From: JOPF136 sp035541255
GTDB lineage: Bacteria; Acidobacteriota; Terriglobia; Acidiferrales; UBA7541
Reading direction: 5' to 3'
NCBI GenBank assembly: GCA_035541255.1
Contig: DATKNR010000047.1
Span: forward strand, 1 to 45,774
DNA length: 45,774 bases
A model generated the notes under the pieces. That model was not told the DNA's origin, did no database searches, and saw nothing but the letters and a program-made list of their open reading frames with translations. Position 1 is the first letter of the stretch; the number at the start of each line of letters is the position of its first letter. Position numbers and translations under genes: made by a program. Shown piece by piece: positions 17,075 through 25,382 of the stretch.

Positions 17075-17701
17075 ATGTCCGGCTTTCTGAAAAAACTGCT
17101 TCCGCAAGAGGAGGGGTTTTATACCCTTTTCGTGCGCCAGGCGGAAAACGTGGCTGCGGGAGCCAAGGCTCTGGTGGAGATGGTGTCGAAATTCGACAAG
17201 CCGGAGGAGCAGGCGCGACAAATCAAGGGTATCGAACATACGGGCGATACCATTACCCACGATCTGATCACGCGGCTGAACCAGACGTTCATCACGCCGT
17301 TCGACCGGGAGGACATCCACGAGCTCTCCAGCAAGGTGGACGATGTGTTGGACCTGGCAGACGCGGCGGCGGGACGAATGGTGCTCTACCGGGTGAAAGA
17401 GATACGACCGGGCGTTCTGGAGCTGGCACAGATCCTGGAACGCGCGACGGAGGAGATGCTGGAGGCGGTGCGAGTGCTCGGCAAGCAGGACCACATCCTT
17501 TCGCACTGCATCGAGATCAACCGGCTGGAAAACGAGGGAGACCGTGTAAGCCGAGCGCTGATCGCGAAGCTGTTCGAAGAGGAAAGGGATCCCGTCGAGA
17601 TCATCAAGTGGAAAGAAATCATAGAAACGATAGAAACCGCGGTGGACAAGTGCGAAGACGTGGCGAACGTGATCGAAACGGTCAGCCTGAAGCAGCGGTG
17701 A
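17075..17701 (+). CDS. DUF47 (PhoU-like) phosphate transport accessory protein
   Basis: A 208-aa all-helical protein: FYTLFVRQAENVAAGAKALVEMV, then IKGIEHTGDTITHDLITRLNQTFITPFDREDIHEL, the signature of DUF47 (COG1392), then EINRLENEGDRVSRALIAKLFEEERDPVEIIKWKEIIETIE. These proteins resemble PhoU and are usually encoded next to PiT transporters, as here, where they probably modulate transport. The ATG at 17075 begins at the conserved MSGFLKKLLP. Confidence 0.92.
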   Translation: MSGFLKKLLPQEEGFYTLFVRQAENVAAGAKALVEMVSKFDKPEEQARQIKGIEHTGDTITHDLITRLNQTFITPFDREDIHELSSKVDDVLDLADAAAGRMVLYRVKEIRPGVLELAQILERATEEMLEAVRVLGKQDHILSHCIEINRLENEGDRVSRALIAKLFEEERDPVEIIKWKEIIETIETAVDKCEDVANVIETVSLKQR

Positions 17702-17743
17702 CCGGCAGCGCGCCGCGCCATTCCCCGGCAATCCCGTCCGCGA

Positions 17744-18769
17744 GTGGGTTCGAATGCCCCCAGGAGCACCGATTTGGATAGTGCGTCGCTTCTCTTTCTG
17801 ACGGTGGGAGTGACGCTGGCCTTCGAGTTTTCAAACGGCTGGCACGACGCGGCAAACTCGATCGCGACGGTGGTTTCCACGCGCGTGCTGACGCCAGTCG
17901 CGGCGGTGGTCTGGGCGGCGTTCTGGAACTTTGTAGCCGCGTTCGTCTTCGGCACCGCGGTGGCGGCGACAATCGGAAAAGGCCTGGTGCGGCTGGAGCT
18001 GGTGAACCAACAGGTGCTGCTTGCGGGACTGATGGGCGCGATTGCGTGGAACCTGCTGACACTTTACGTGGGCATGCCGACGAGCTCCTCGCACGCGTTG
18101 ATGGGCGGGTACGCGGGAGCGGCGGTGACTCACGCGGGACTGGCGGCGCTGGTGCCGGGCGGCTGGATGAAACCGATCTTGTTCCTCTTTCTCGCTCCGT
18201 TCGTGGGGCTGTTCGCGGGGCTGCTGGTGACGATCATCACCAGCTGGATCGTCCGGCGTCAGAGCCCGCACCGGGTGGACCGGTGGTTCCGCCGGCTTCA
18301 GCTGGTTTCCGCGGCGGGTTACAGCCTTGGGCACGGCACGAATGACGCGCAGAAGGGGATGGGAATTATTACAGCGGCACTGGTTGCCGGGCATGCAATC
18401 GGCGAGTACCACGTGCCCTACTGGGTTATCATTGTGTGTCACGCCGCGATGGCAGGAGGAACGATGGCGGGCGGGTGGCGAGTGGTGCGCACGATGGGCC
18501 AGCACATCACGAAACTGACACCCTATGGAGGATTCGCGGCCGAAACGGCGGGGGCCGTCACGCTGTTTGCGACGGCGCAAGCAGGGATTCCGGTAAGCAC
18601 GACGCACACGATTGCCGGCTCGATCATGGGAGTGGGCGCGGCGCGGCGGCTGACAGCAGTACGCTGGGGAGTGACGCGGCAAATCGTGACGGTGTGGGTG
18701 CTGACGATTCCCGGTGCAGCTCTGTTTGGCGCCGCCCTAGAAGGCGTGATGCGGCTGATGGGGAAATGA
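17744..18769 (+). CDS. PiT-family inorganic phosphate transporter
   Basis: A 341-aa membrane protein with about ten hydrophobic segments and the two PiT repeats: NGWHDAANSIATVVSTRVLTP near the N-terminus and GHGTNDAQKGMGIITAAL mid-protein, plus MPTSSSHALMGGYAGA and IPVSTTHTIAGSIMGVG. It takes up metal-phosphate driven by protons or Na+. Start: the GTG at 17744 gives the full reading; a TTG at 17774 (residue 11) has a better Shine-Dalgarno (AGGAG, 7 nt upstream) and may be the true start. It forms a pair with the DUF47 gene. Confidence 0.93.
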   Translation: MGSNAPRSTDLDSASLLFLTVGVTLAFEFSNGWHDAANSIATVVSTRVLTPVAAVVWAAFWNFVAAFVFGTAVAATIGKGLVRLELVNQQVLLAGLMGAIAWNLLTLYVGMPTSSSHALMGGYAGAAVTHAGLAALVPGGWMKPILFLFLAPFVGLFAGLLVTIITSWIVRRQSPHRVDRWFRRLQLVSAAGYSLGHGTNDAQKGMGIITAALVAGHAIGEYHVPYWVIIVCHAAMAGGTMAGGWRVVRTMGQHITKLTPYGGFAAETAGAVTLFATAQAGIPVSTTHTIAGSIMGVGAARRLTAVRWGVTRQIVTVWVLTIPGAALFGAALEGVMRLMGK

Positions 18770-18773
18770 GGGG

Positions 18774-19964
18774 ATGCAGAGCGAAACACCATTTTGCACG
18801 GTGGAAGAGGCGCTGGAAGAAATCCGGCAGGGGCGGATGATCGTGCTGGTGGACGACGCCGACCGGGAGAACGAGGGCGACCTGTGCATGGCGGCGGAAA
18901 AGGCGACGCCGGAGGCGATCAACTTCATGGCGCGGTACGGGCGCGGGCTGATCTGCCTGTCGCTGACCGAGGAGAGGTGCGAGGAGCTGAACCTGGCGAT
19001 GATGGTGGCGCAGAACACCTCGAATCTGGGGACGGCGTTCTGCGAATCGATTGAGGCGCGGCGGGGAGTGACGACGGGAATCAGCGCGGCGGACCGCGCG
19101 ACGACAATCCTGACGGCGATCGATCCGAAAACGCGGCCGGCGGACCTGGCGAGGCCGGGACACATATTTCCGCTGCAGGCGAAGCGCGGAGGAGTGCTGG
19201 TGCGCGCGGGGCAGACGGAAGCTTCGGTGGACCTGGCGCGCGGGGCCGGGCTCATGCCGGCCGGGGTGATCTGCGAAATCATGAACGACGACGGCACAAT
19301 GGCGCGGGTGCCGGAACTGACGGAATTCTGCCGGATGCACGGATTGAAAATGCTGACGGTGGCGGACCTGATCCGGCACAGGATGCGGCACGAACGGCAC
19401 ATGAGGCGGGTGGCGGAAGGGGTGCTGCCGACGCGTCACGGCGATTTCCGGATGATTGTGTACACGAGCGAGGCGGACGAAGAGCTGCACGTGGCGCTGG
19501 TGCGCGGCGAACTGGAAGGAGAACCGCCGCCGCTGGCGCGGCTGCATTCGCACTGCCTGACGGGCGAGGCGTTCGGATCTACGGCGTGCGACTGCCGGGA
19601 ACTGATCGAGCATTCGCTGGAGATGATCGCGGCGGAGGACCGGGGAGTGTTCGTGTACCTGCATCACCGGGGCCGGGGGTTCGGAATTGACTCGGCAGGC
19701 GCCGCGGAGGGGCAGATGCCGCGGCTGCGTTACCACAGGCGCGAACACCTGGACAACGACCTGGACCGGCAGAGGATGGTGCAGCGGGAAAGCGGAATCG
19801 GGGTGCAAATCCTGCTGGACCTGGGGCTGACGAGCGTGCGGGTGCTGACGAACCATCCACGGAAGGTGGTGGCGCTGGACGGATACGGGCTAAGAATCGC
19901 GGCGCAGGTACCGATTCCTACCGGGAAGCGCGAAACGGCGAAGCCGACGCATCAACATCTGTGA
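18774..19964 (+). CDS. ribBA: RibBA-type fusion: DHBP synthase plus divergent GTP cyclohydrolase II domain
   Basis: 396 aa. The RibB half (1-205) is canonical: DDADRENEGDL (27-37), RPGHIFPL, RAGQTEASVDL and GVICEIM. The RibA half (about 212-385) keeps the zinc cysteines Cys261, Cys272 and Cys274 (HSHCLTGEAFGSTACDC) and the late VLTNHPRK. However, QEGRGIGL is replaced by HHRGRGFGI, and the AYxLQ...DTVEAN region is replaced by an unrelated stretch (306-340). RibB makes 3,4-dihydroxy-2-butanone 4-phosphate. GTP ring opening by the second half is uncertain; it may resemble RibBX-type fusions that lack GCHII activity. The gene begins 4 nt after pit. Confidence 0.88.
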   Translation: MQSETPFCTVEEALEEIRQGRMIVLVDDADRENEGDLCMAAEKATPEAINFMARYGRGLICLSLTEERCEELNLAMMVAQNTSNLGTAFCESIEARRGVTTGISAADRATTILTAIDPKTRPADLARPGHIFPLQAKRGGVLVRAGQTEASVDLARGAGLMPAGVICEIMNDDGTMARVPELTEFCRMHGLKMLTVADLIRHRMRHERHMRRVAEGVLPTRHGDFRMIVYTSEADEELHVALVRGELEGEPPPLARLHSHCLTGEAFGSTACDCRELIEHSLEMIAAEDRGVFVYLHHRGRGFGIDSAGAAEGQMPRLRYHRREHLDNDLDRQRMVQRESGIGVQILLDLGLTSVRVLTNHPRKVVALDGYGLRIAAQVPIPTGKRETAKPTHQHL

Positions 19965-20113
19965 AACTCCTGAGTGAAATCGTGCGCGACGTGGCGCTGC
20001 TGGCGGCGGTGGCGCTGTGCCTGTGGCTGTTCCCCAAAACTGTGCTGGCGATTGAAGGGATTTGCGGGCTGGGGACGATGGGATTGTTCCTGTTCGAGAG
20101 AAGCCTGAGGTAA
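19961..20113 (+). CDS. Small membrane protein (50 aa)
   Basis: A GTG start overlapping the ribBA stop (GTGA, 19961-19964) opens a 50-codon frame to TAA. The product has a charged start (MKLLSEIVRD), two hydrophobic stretches (VALLAAVALCLWLF and IEGICGLGTMGLFLF) and a basic end (ERSLR), which suits a one- or two-helix membrane peptide. The stop-start overlap argues for translation; no homologue is recognised. Confidence 0.5.
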   Translation: MKLLSEIVRDVALLAAVALCLWLFPKTVLAIEGICGLGTMGLFLFERSLR

Positions 20114-20183
20114 ACAGGCGCGGGAGCGGCGCGGATTAGGAAAGACCCACGGCCAGCAAAACGCCGACCGTGGCCTGCCTGCC

Positions 20184-20234
20184 CTGCCTGCGGCAGGCAG
20201 GCGGACGGCGGGCAGGCGGACGGCGGGCAGGCTA
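20184..20234. repeat. Palindrome plus two 15-nt tandem repeats, ending at the comEA-like stop
   Basis: Hairpin CTGCCTGC-G-GCAGGCAG (20184-20200) is followed by two exact copies of GCGGACGGCGGGCAG (20201-20215, 20216-20230) and then GCTACC. The CTA at 20232-20234 is the TAG stop of the ComEA-like gene on the minus strand. The arms have a different sequence from the ribD element but the same layout: palindrome, then GCTAC at a gene end. Confidence 0.7.
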
Positions 20235-20597
20235 CCGGGTAGAACTCACAACAATATAGGGACGGATACGGTCGAGCGAGTGGCGGGTGATGCGCGGGAT
20301 GGCGAGCAAATCCTCGGGCCGGCGGATTGGTCCGCTGACTTCCCGGAAATGGATGATTTGCGCCGCGGTAACAGGGCCGATGCCGGGGAGTTGCTGCAAC
20401 TCTTCCGCAGTGGCGGAGTTCAGGTCGATGGGGTGGTCGGGACGCTTGTGGAAGTGGTCGGAGACGGAATCGTGGAGATTCGTGAACGAGCCGGAGAGCG
20501 GCCCCGCCATTTGCGGGCGCAGCCAAATGGCGAGCGCCAGGTAGAGCACAACGACGGCGGAAATGGCAATCGCGCGGGTTCTGGTTCCCTTCTCCAT
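20232..20597 (-). CDS. ComEA-like helix-hairpin-helix protein
   Basis: A 121-aa protein with a short basic start (MEKGTRTR), a transmembrane helix (8-27) and a C-terminal HhH pair: IDLNSATAEELQQLPGIGPVTAAQIIHFRE (about 58-87) then RRPEDLLAIPRITRHSLDRIRPYI. This is the architecture of ComEA, the membrane-anchored DNA-binding protein of natural transformation, although such proteins also occur without competence. The ATG at 20597 lies 5 nt after the stop of the upstream transpeptidase gene. No comEC or comF is visible here. Confidence 0.8.
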   Translation of the reverse strand: MEKGTRTRAIAISAVVVLYLALAIWLRPQMAGPLSGSFTNLHDSVSDHFHKRPDHPIDLNSATAEELQQLPGIGPVTAAQIIHFREVSGPIRRPEDLLAIPRITRHSLDRIRPYIVVSSTR

Positions 20598-20602
20598 CGC
20601 GA

Positions 20603-21622
20603 TCAGAGTCCGAGAACGAACTTCGCCAGGTGAGCGCAAATTTCGGCGGGAGTGCCGCCACCGGGCCCGCCATGCCTCAGGTAGCAGATGACGGAATAGC
20701 GAGCGGCGCCGGTTTCGTCGAAAACCAGGCCGGCGAAAACTCCGTCGCAGGGATGCGAACTGGCAGGGCCGGTGCCCGTCTTGCCCCCGATCTCCCACTG
20801 AAGGCCGAGACGACCGCGAATTCCCTTCCCGGAGCCGCGGTCAACGGCGGCGAGCATGGCGGACTGCAACTGGCGCGCGGTGGCGGGACCCATGATGCGG
20901 CGCTCGGGGCCATTCGGAGAAGGCGCGACACCGTCATTCCCAACCGCAACCAGGAACTGCGAGAGCTGCTGGAGACTCACGAGAATTCCGGATTCGCCGA
21001 CCGAGAGCGCGGAGGCCCACTCGTCCGGGGGAGTAGCCGAGGTGAGCGAGACGCAGGGCCGCGGAGGCGGAGGTGAACCGGATGCGGTACATGACGGAAA
21101 TCCGAACCGCGACAGATCGGAAAGGACCGCTTCAGGCCCCACGGAGATCCTGAGCTGCAAGGCAAGATGCCTCGCGGGTTCGTCGTAGCCATTGACCAGC
21201 ATCTTCTCGATGTCCGGAGGAGCAGTGCCTGCGTCCGGGCCGCCGCCTTCCCTGCGCTCCCACCAGGAGGCGGCGAGCGCGAGTTTTACCGTGGAGAGCG
21301 GCAGGAGCGGACTCGAAAGGGTGATGGGTTCCGAGGGAGCGGCACCGTGCGGGACATTCGAGCTCGAACCGGCGAAGGCGAGCAGCGCGCCATCGGTGAC
21401 CGTCTGCATAAGCACGGCACCGCTCAAGTCCCGTGTGGCCAGCAGGCGAATGGCTTCGCGGCTCGCGGCCTGGCAAACGCTCGCCTGCGCGATTGCGGCG
21501 GCGCATGGCGAGGCGGCGGAAGGGGCGCGCCCGCCTGCGAGAGCCGGCGCGAGGAAAAGCGCCAGGCCGCAGGCAGGAGCGAGGAGAGCGCTAATCGCTC
21601 GAGAGGAGTTTCCCGTTGGCAT
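20603..21622 (-). CDS. Secreted penicillin-binding transpeptidase-like protein
   Basis: 339 aa with a signal-type start (MPTGNSSRAISALLAPACGLALFLAPALA). Transpeptidase motifs: SxxK as S110-T-V-K113 (LPLSTVKLALA) and KTGT at K281 (GGKTGTGPASS). A block SVGESGILVSLQQLSQFLVAVGNDG resembles the segment before the third motif in class B PBPs. The SxN motif is not obvious and no dimerisation or glycosyltransferase domain is present, so the catalytic role is uncertain. The start overlaps the 3' end of the M16 gene by 32 nt. It may act on peptidoglycan or be a beta-lactam sensor-like protein. Confidence 0.75.
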   Translation of the reverse strand: MPTGNSSRAISALLAPACGLALFLAPALAGGRAPSAASPCAAAIAQASVCQAASREAIRLLATRDLSGAVLMQTVTDGALLAFAGSSSNVPHGAAPSEPITLSSPLLPLSTVKLALAASWWERREGGGPDAGTAPPDIEKMLVNGYDEPARHLALQLRISVGPEAVLSDLSRFGFPSCTASGSPPPPRPCVSLTSATPPDEWASALSVGESGILVSLQQLSQFLVAVGNDGVAPSPNGPERRIMGPATARQLQSAMLAAVDRGSGKGIRGRLGLQWEIGGKTGTGPASSHPCDGVFAGLVFDETGAARYSVICYLRHGGPGGGTPAEICAHLAKFVLGL

Positions 21623-22973
21623 CGAAGACCTGAACGTCACCGAAGAGGCGGGCCTGGGATTCGACATGGTCGGCGTCGCCGACCACGACGATCTGCATGT
21701 TGGCGGAGTCGAAATGGGAGCGGGCGGCGGCCAGAACATCGTCCGCGGTAAAGGCGCGGATGCGCTCGCGGTAGGTCTCCAGATAATCCTCGGGCAGATC
21801 GTAGAGATAGAGGGAGGCGAGCTGGCCGGCGAGGCCGTCGAGAGTGGCGATACCCAGGGAGAAGACGCCGGAGAGATAGGCCTGGGCGTCGGAGAGCTCG
21901 TCGGGACGGACGGGGAGAGCGCGGATGCGGTCGAGCTCGTAGAAAATTTCGGTGAGAGTGGCGGCGACCACTTCATTGCGGACGGCGGCGTGGATGCCGA
22001 AGTAGCCGTGGCGGCGGAGCGCGTTGACGCCGCTGCGCGGGCTGTAGGTGTAGCCCTTCTGCTCGCGGATATTGGCGACGAGGCGGGAATGGAAAGCACC
22101 GCCGAAAATGGCGTTGGTGAGAGTGAGACGGAGCCAGTCGGGATGCTGGCGGGTGATGGAGAGATTTCCGGCGAGGATCTGGGTCTGCACGGCGCCGGGG
22201 GTGTGGACCAGAAAAACGTGACGGCCGAAGTGGGAGGGCAGGGGGGTCTCGTCGGCCTGCTCGACGGCGCCACCGGTCCAGCCGTGAAAAGCGCGCTCGA
22301 GCTGCTCAACGAGGCGGGGCGGGGAGAAATCGCCGACGGCGAGCAAGAGCGCGTTGGAAGGCGAAAAATGGGTAAGGTGGAAAGCGGTGAGCAGATCTCG
22401 CGTGATGGCCTCGACCTGGGCCTCGGTGGGCGCAACGACAGCGTAAGGATGCTCGCCGAAGAGGACGCTGCGAAACCGTTCGGTGGCGAGGAATGACGGA
22501 GAAGAACGCTCAAGGCGGACGGCTTCGATGGAGTTGCGGCGCTCGCGCTCGAACGGGGCGGCGGGAAAGGCGGGATTGCGGGCGAGATCGGCGACGAGTG
22601 CGATGAGCTCGGAGGAAAATTCGGAGAGACCGCTGGTGCTGATCCAGCTCGCGTCGGCGCCGGCGCCCGCGCCGAGATCGGCGCCGAGACTGCGTAGCTC
22701 TTCGTCAATGGCGTGCTCGTCGCGCGAGTCGGTGCCGGTGCGGAGCAGTGCGGCGGTGAGGCCGGCGACACCCGGCTCGGTAAGCGCAACAGTGGCGGCG
22801 CCGCTGCGGATGAGAAACTGAAGAGAGAATTTGGGGATGGTGTGGCGTTCGACCATGCGGACCGGGATGCCGCACGAGAGAAGGGCATGGGTACGCTCGG
22901 GCCAGACGACGGGACGCTCGGGAGCAAGCGGGGGAGTGAGCGGGGAGATGGGAGCGACGATGTCGGTGGCCAT
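21591..22973 (-). CDS. M16-family peptidase subunit, non-catalytic
   Basis: A 460-aa M16B-type protein. The zinc motif HxxEH is absent (GVAGLTAALLRTGTD occupies that region), but the second-half substrate-binding segment GGAFHSRLVANIREQKGYTYSPRSG is present. In mitochondrial-processing-peptidase-like pairs one subunit carries the zinc site and the other the Arg/Tyr segment; the partner gene lies directly upstream. The ATG at 22973 has GAGGAG nearby and begins 10 nt after the first M16 gene. Confidence 0.9.
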   Translation of the reverse strand: MATDIVAPISPLTPPLAPERPVVWPERTHALLSCGIPVRMVERHTIPKFSLQFLIRSGAATVALTEPGVAGLTAALLRTGTDSRDEHAIDEELRSLGADLGAGAGADASWISTSGLSEFSSELIALVADLARNPAFPAAPFERERRNSIEAVRLERSSPSFLATERFRSVLFGEHPYAVVAPTEAQVEAITRDLLTAFHLTHFSPSNALLLAVGDFSPPRLVEQLERAFHGWTGGAVEQADETPLPSHFGRHVFLVHTPGAVQTQILAGNLSITRQHPDWLRLTLTNAIFGGAFHSRLVANIREQKGYTYSPRSGVNALRRHGYFGIHAAVRNEVVAATLTEIFYELDRIRALPVRPDELSDAQAYLSGVFSLGIATLDGLAGQLASLYLYDLPEDYLETYRERIRAFTADDVLAAARSHFDSANMQIVVVGDADHVESQARLFGDVQVFDANGKLLSSD

Positions 22974-22983
22974 GAGCAGCTCC

Positions 22984-24312
22984 TCAGTCCGCGGCTTTCT
23001 GCGCGGCCTTCGCCACGGGAAGGCGGAGAACGACCGAACGATTGCCGGGGAGCAAGACGCGGTTGGCGGCGGCATGAATATCTTCCGGCGTGACGCGGAG
23101 GAAGCCGTCGAGCGCGGTGTTGACGAGATTGGGATCGCCGTCGAAGAGGGTGAAGCAGGCGAGGTAGTGCATCAGGCCGAAACGGGGGACATGCGCGCCG
23201 AGACCGCCTTCAAGAGTGGAGTAAAAATCGGAGCGGAACTTCACTTTCAACTGGTCGAGCTCGGCGGCGGGGATGGGGGCGCGGCGAAGGGCGGCGAGAA
23301 CGTCGTCGAACGCGGCGATGATCTGGTCCGAGGAGAATTCGGGCTTGTATAGGACGCGAGTGACCATCTGCATGGGGCCGTTGTAATCGAAGACGTCGCC
23401 CATGGGGTAGTGAATGCCGCCTTCGGCTTCGAGGGCCATCTGGCGCTCGAGGACGAGCGAGCGGTAGAGGCGGCCGGCGCGGCCGCCGTGGAGTGCGCGG
23501 TCGGCGAGGGCGAGAGCGTACCAATCCGGCGAACGGCGAGGCGGGACGTGATAGCCGATGGCGAGGGCGGGCAGAGTGCCGAGCTTCTCGGCAACTTCGC
23601 CGCGGCGCTCTTCGGTTTGCGGGGGCTCGCTGACATCGGCGGAAGGCGGAGCGGAGCCGGCGGGGATGGCGCCGAAATGCTTTTCCGCGAGAGCAAAGCC
23701 GGCGGCGGGTTCGACGTCGCCGACGAGAAGGAGGACGGCGTTGCGCGGGGTGTAGTAGGTGCGGAAAAACGTCTGCACGTCGCCGAGGGTGGCGGCATCG
23801 AGATCCTGAAAATCGCCGTAGAAATTGTGAGCGTTGGCCCAGTTGCGATTGGCGATGGGCGGGAGATCGAGCCAGGGGAACCCGCCGTAAGGCTGGTTGA
23901 AGACGTTGAGGCGGACTTCCTCCTTGACCACGTCGCGCTGATTGCGAAGATTTTCGTCGTCCACGCGGAGGGAGCGCATACGGTCCGCTTCGAGCCAAAG
24001 CATGCGATCGAGGGCGTTGGAAGGAACGGACTCGAAATAATTAGTGACGTCGTAACGCGTGGAACCGTTGAGAACGCCGCCGGAAGAATTGACCAGGCGG
24101 ATGTGGACCATCTTGCCGGCGTTTTCCGAGCCCTGGAACATCATGTGCTCGAACAAATGGGCAAAGCCGCTGCGGCCGCGTGGCTCGAGGCGAAAGCCGA
24201 TGTTGTAGTAAACGCCGACGGTGACGACGGGTGCGGTACGGTCCGGGGAAATGACCACGCGAAGGCCGTTGGCGAGCGTTCGCGCCTCAACGGGAATGTG
24301 TAACTGCTGCAC
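22984..24312 (-). CDS. M16-family zinc metallopeptidase, catalytic subunit
   Basis: A 442-aa protein with the inverted zinc motif HLFEH (His52, Glu55, His56) and the distal Glu region VVKEEVRLN about 75 residues later. It shows no strong N-terminal signal, so it may be cytoplasmic. It probably forms a heterodimer with the next gene. The tight order M16-M16-transpeptidase-HhH suggests one transcript. Confidence 0.93.
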   Translation of the reverse strand: MQQLHIPVEARTLANGLRVVISPDRTAPVVTVGVYYNIGFRLEPRGRSGFAHLFEHMMFQGSENAGKMVHIRLVNSSGGVLNGSTRYDVTNYFESVPSNALDRMLWLEADRMRSLRVDDENLRNQRDVVKEEVRLNVFNQPYGGFPWLDLPPIANRNWANAHNFYGDFQDLDAATLGDVQTFFRTYYTPRNAVLLLVGDVEPAAGFALAEKHFGAIPAGSAPPSADVSEPPQTEERRGEVAEKLGTLPALAIGYHVPPRRSPDWYALALADRALHGGRAGRLYRSLVLERQMALEAEGGIHYPMGDVFDYNGPMQMVTRVLYKPEFSSDQIIAAFDDVLAALRRAPIPAAELDQLKVKFRSDFYSTLEGGLGAHVPRFGLMHYLACFTLFDGDPNLVNTALDGFLRVTPEDIHAAANRVLLPGNRSVVLRLPVAKAAQKAAD

Positions 24313-24361
24313 GATGACTCCTCTCTCCTGCTGCTGAACTCCTTACGGAAAGCGCCCGGGG

Positions 24362-25300
24362 TTATTCCGTGATGCCGGAAGCGACCTCACGATTGTCCGG
24401 CCGGGAAACGGGCGCGGAATCCCAGGCCAGGCTCGATTCCAACTGCTCGAGCAACAACTCCGGATCGGGTGCGAGCAGGCGCGCGGCCAGACGCGTCATG
24501 GCCGCGTAGGCCTGGCGAAATTCCGCCGGAAAGCGGCCGAGCGCTTCCCCGTGCAGCCGAATGGTGGCCAGATCGCGGCGGGAGAGCGGCCCCGTCCAAG
24601 CGGCGCGCGGCCCGAGCAACTCCTGATTGTCCAGCACCTGGCGCGCCAGCCGCAACAGGGCTTTGGTGGCCTCGCGACGCTTCACGCCGGCGGCGACGAG
24701 CAACCGGACGCCTGCTTCCACAGACGTAAGAACGTGAGCGGCGGCAAATGTTCCGGCGCAATGATACTCCACCTTGCGAGCGGGCTCGATGCGCGCGGCC
24801 TGACCGCCGAGGGCGCGCACCATTTTGCGGATTACACGAAGAGCGCGAGGATGGCCCTCGATGCCGAAGAGAACGCCCTCGAGGCGCGGGCGCGTGCGCG
24901 CGCCAAAACTCTGCATGGGATGAATCACGCCGGTCCAGGCGCCGAGGCGGGCCAGCGGCTCAAGAACCTTCGAGCTGAGCGCTCCGCTGGTGTGGAGGAC
25001 GACCTTGCGGCGCAAATCCTCGCCGGCGCTCTCCGCAAGGCGAGCGGCAACGGAGGCGAGGGCATCGTCGGGAACGGCGAGCAGGATGACGGGGGCGTCG
25101 AGCACGCGGCGCGTGGAACCGGCACAGGGGATTCCGGCACCGATGGAGCGGACGGCGGCGCGAGCGGAAGGAAGCCCGCGGGCCGAGACGGCTCCGATGC
25201 GCCATCCGGCTTCGCGGAGGCGGCCGCCGAGGCCGCGGGCCACGCGGCCGGCGCCAATAATGGCGAGGGTGCTGTGTGCGAATTCGTTGTGCCTGCTCAT
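24362..25300 (-). CDS. Rossmann-fold and DUF2520 domain oxidoreductase-like protein
   Basis: 312 aa. An N-terminal NAD(P)-binding fold (LAIIGAGRVARGLGGRLREAGW, residues 12-33; VILLAVPDDALASVAARL) is followed by HTSGALSSKVLEPLARLGAWTGVIHPMQSF and a helical DUF2520 domain (EYHCAGTFAAAHVLTSVEAGVRLL). It resembles ketopantoate or pyrroline-5-carboxylate reductases; substrate unknown. It is divergent from the glycosyltransferase across 82 nt. Confidence 0.87.
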   Translation of the reverse strand: MSRHNEFAHSTLAIIGAGRVARGLGGRLREAGWRIGAVSARGLPSARAAVRSIGAGIPCAGSTRRVLDAPVILLAVPDDALASVAARLAESAGEDLRRKVVLHTSGALSSKVLEPLARLGAWTGVIHPMQSFGARTRPRLEGVLFGIEGHPRALRVIRKMVRALGGQAARIEPARKVEYHCAGTFAAAHVLTSVEAGVRLLVAAGVKRREATKALLRLARQVLDNQELLGPRAAWTGPLSRRDLATIRLHGEALGRFPAEFRQAYAAMTRLAARLLAPDPELLLEQLESSLAWDSAPVSRPDNREVASGITE

Positions 25301-25382
25301 GCCTGTGCCGCTGACCCGCGTGCTATTCTGAATCGTTGCTGAATCCTGCTAGCCGGTTCGAAGGACATCCCAGGAACCGCGA

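Noticed and set aside
20603..22927. 774-codon minus-strand frame as one large protein
   Set aside because: Its first 435 codons are a Ser/Pro-rich shadow of the M16 gene; only the last 339 codons from 21622 have a signal peptide and transpeptidase motifs.
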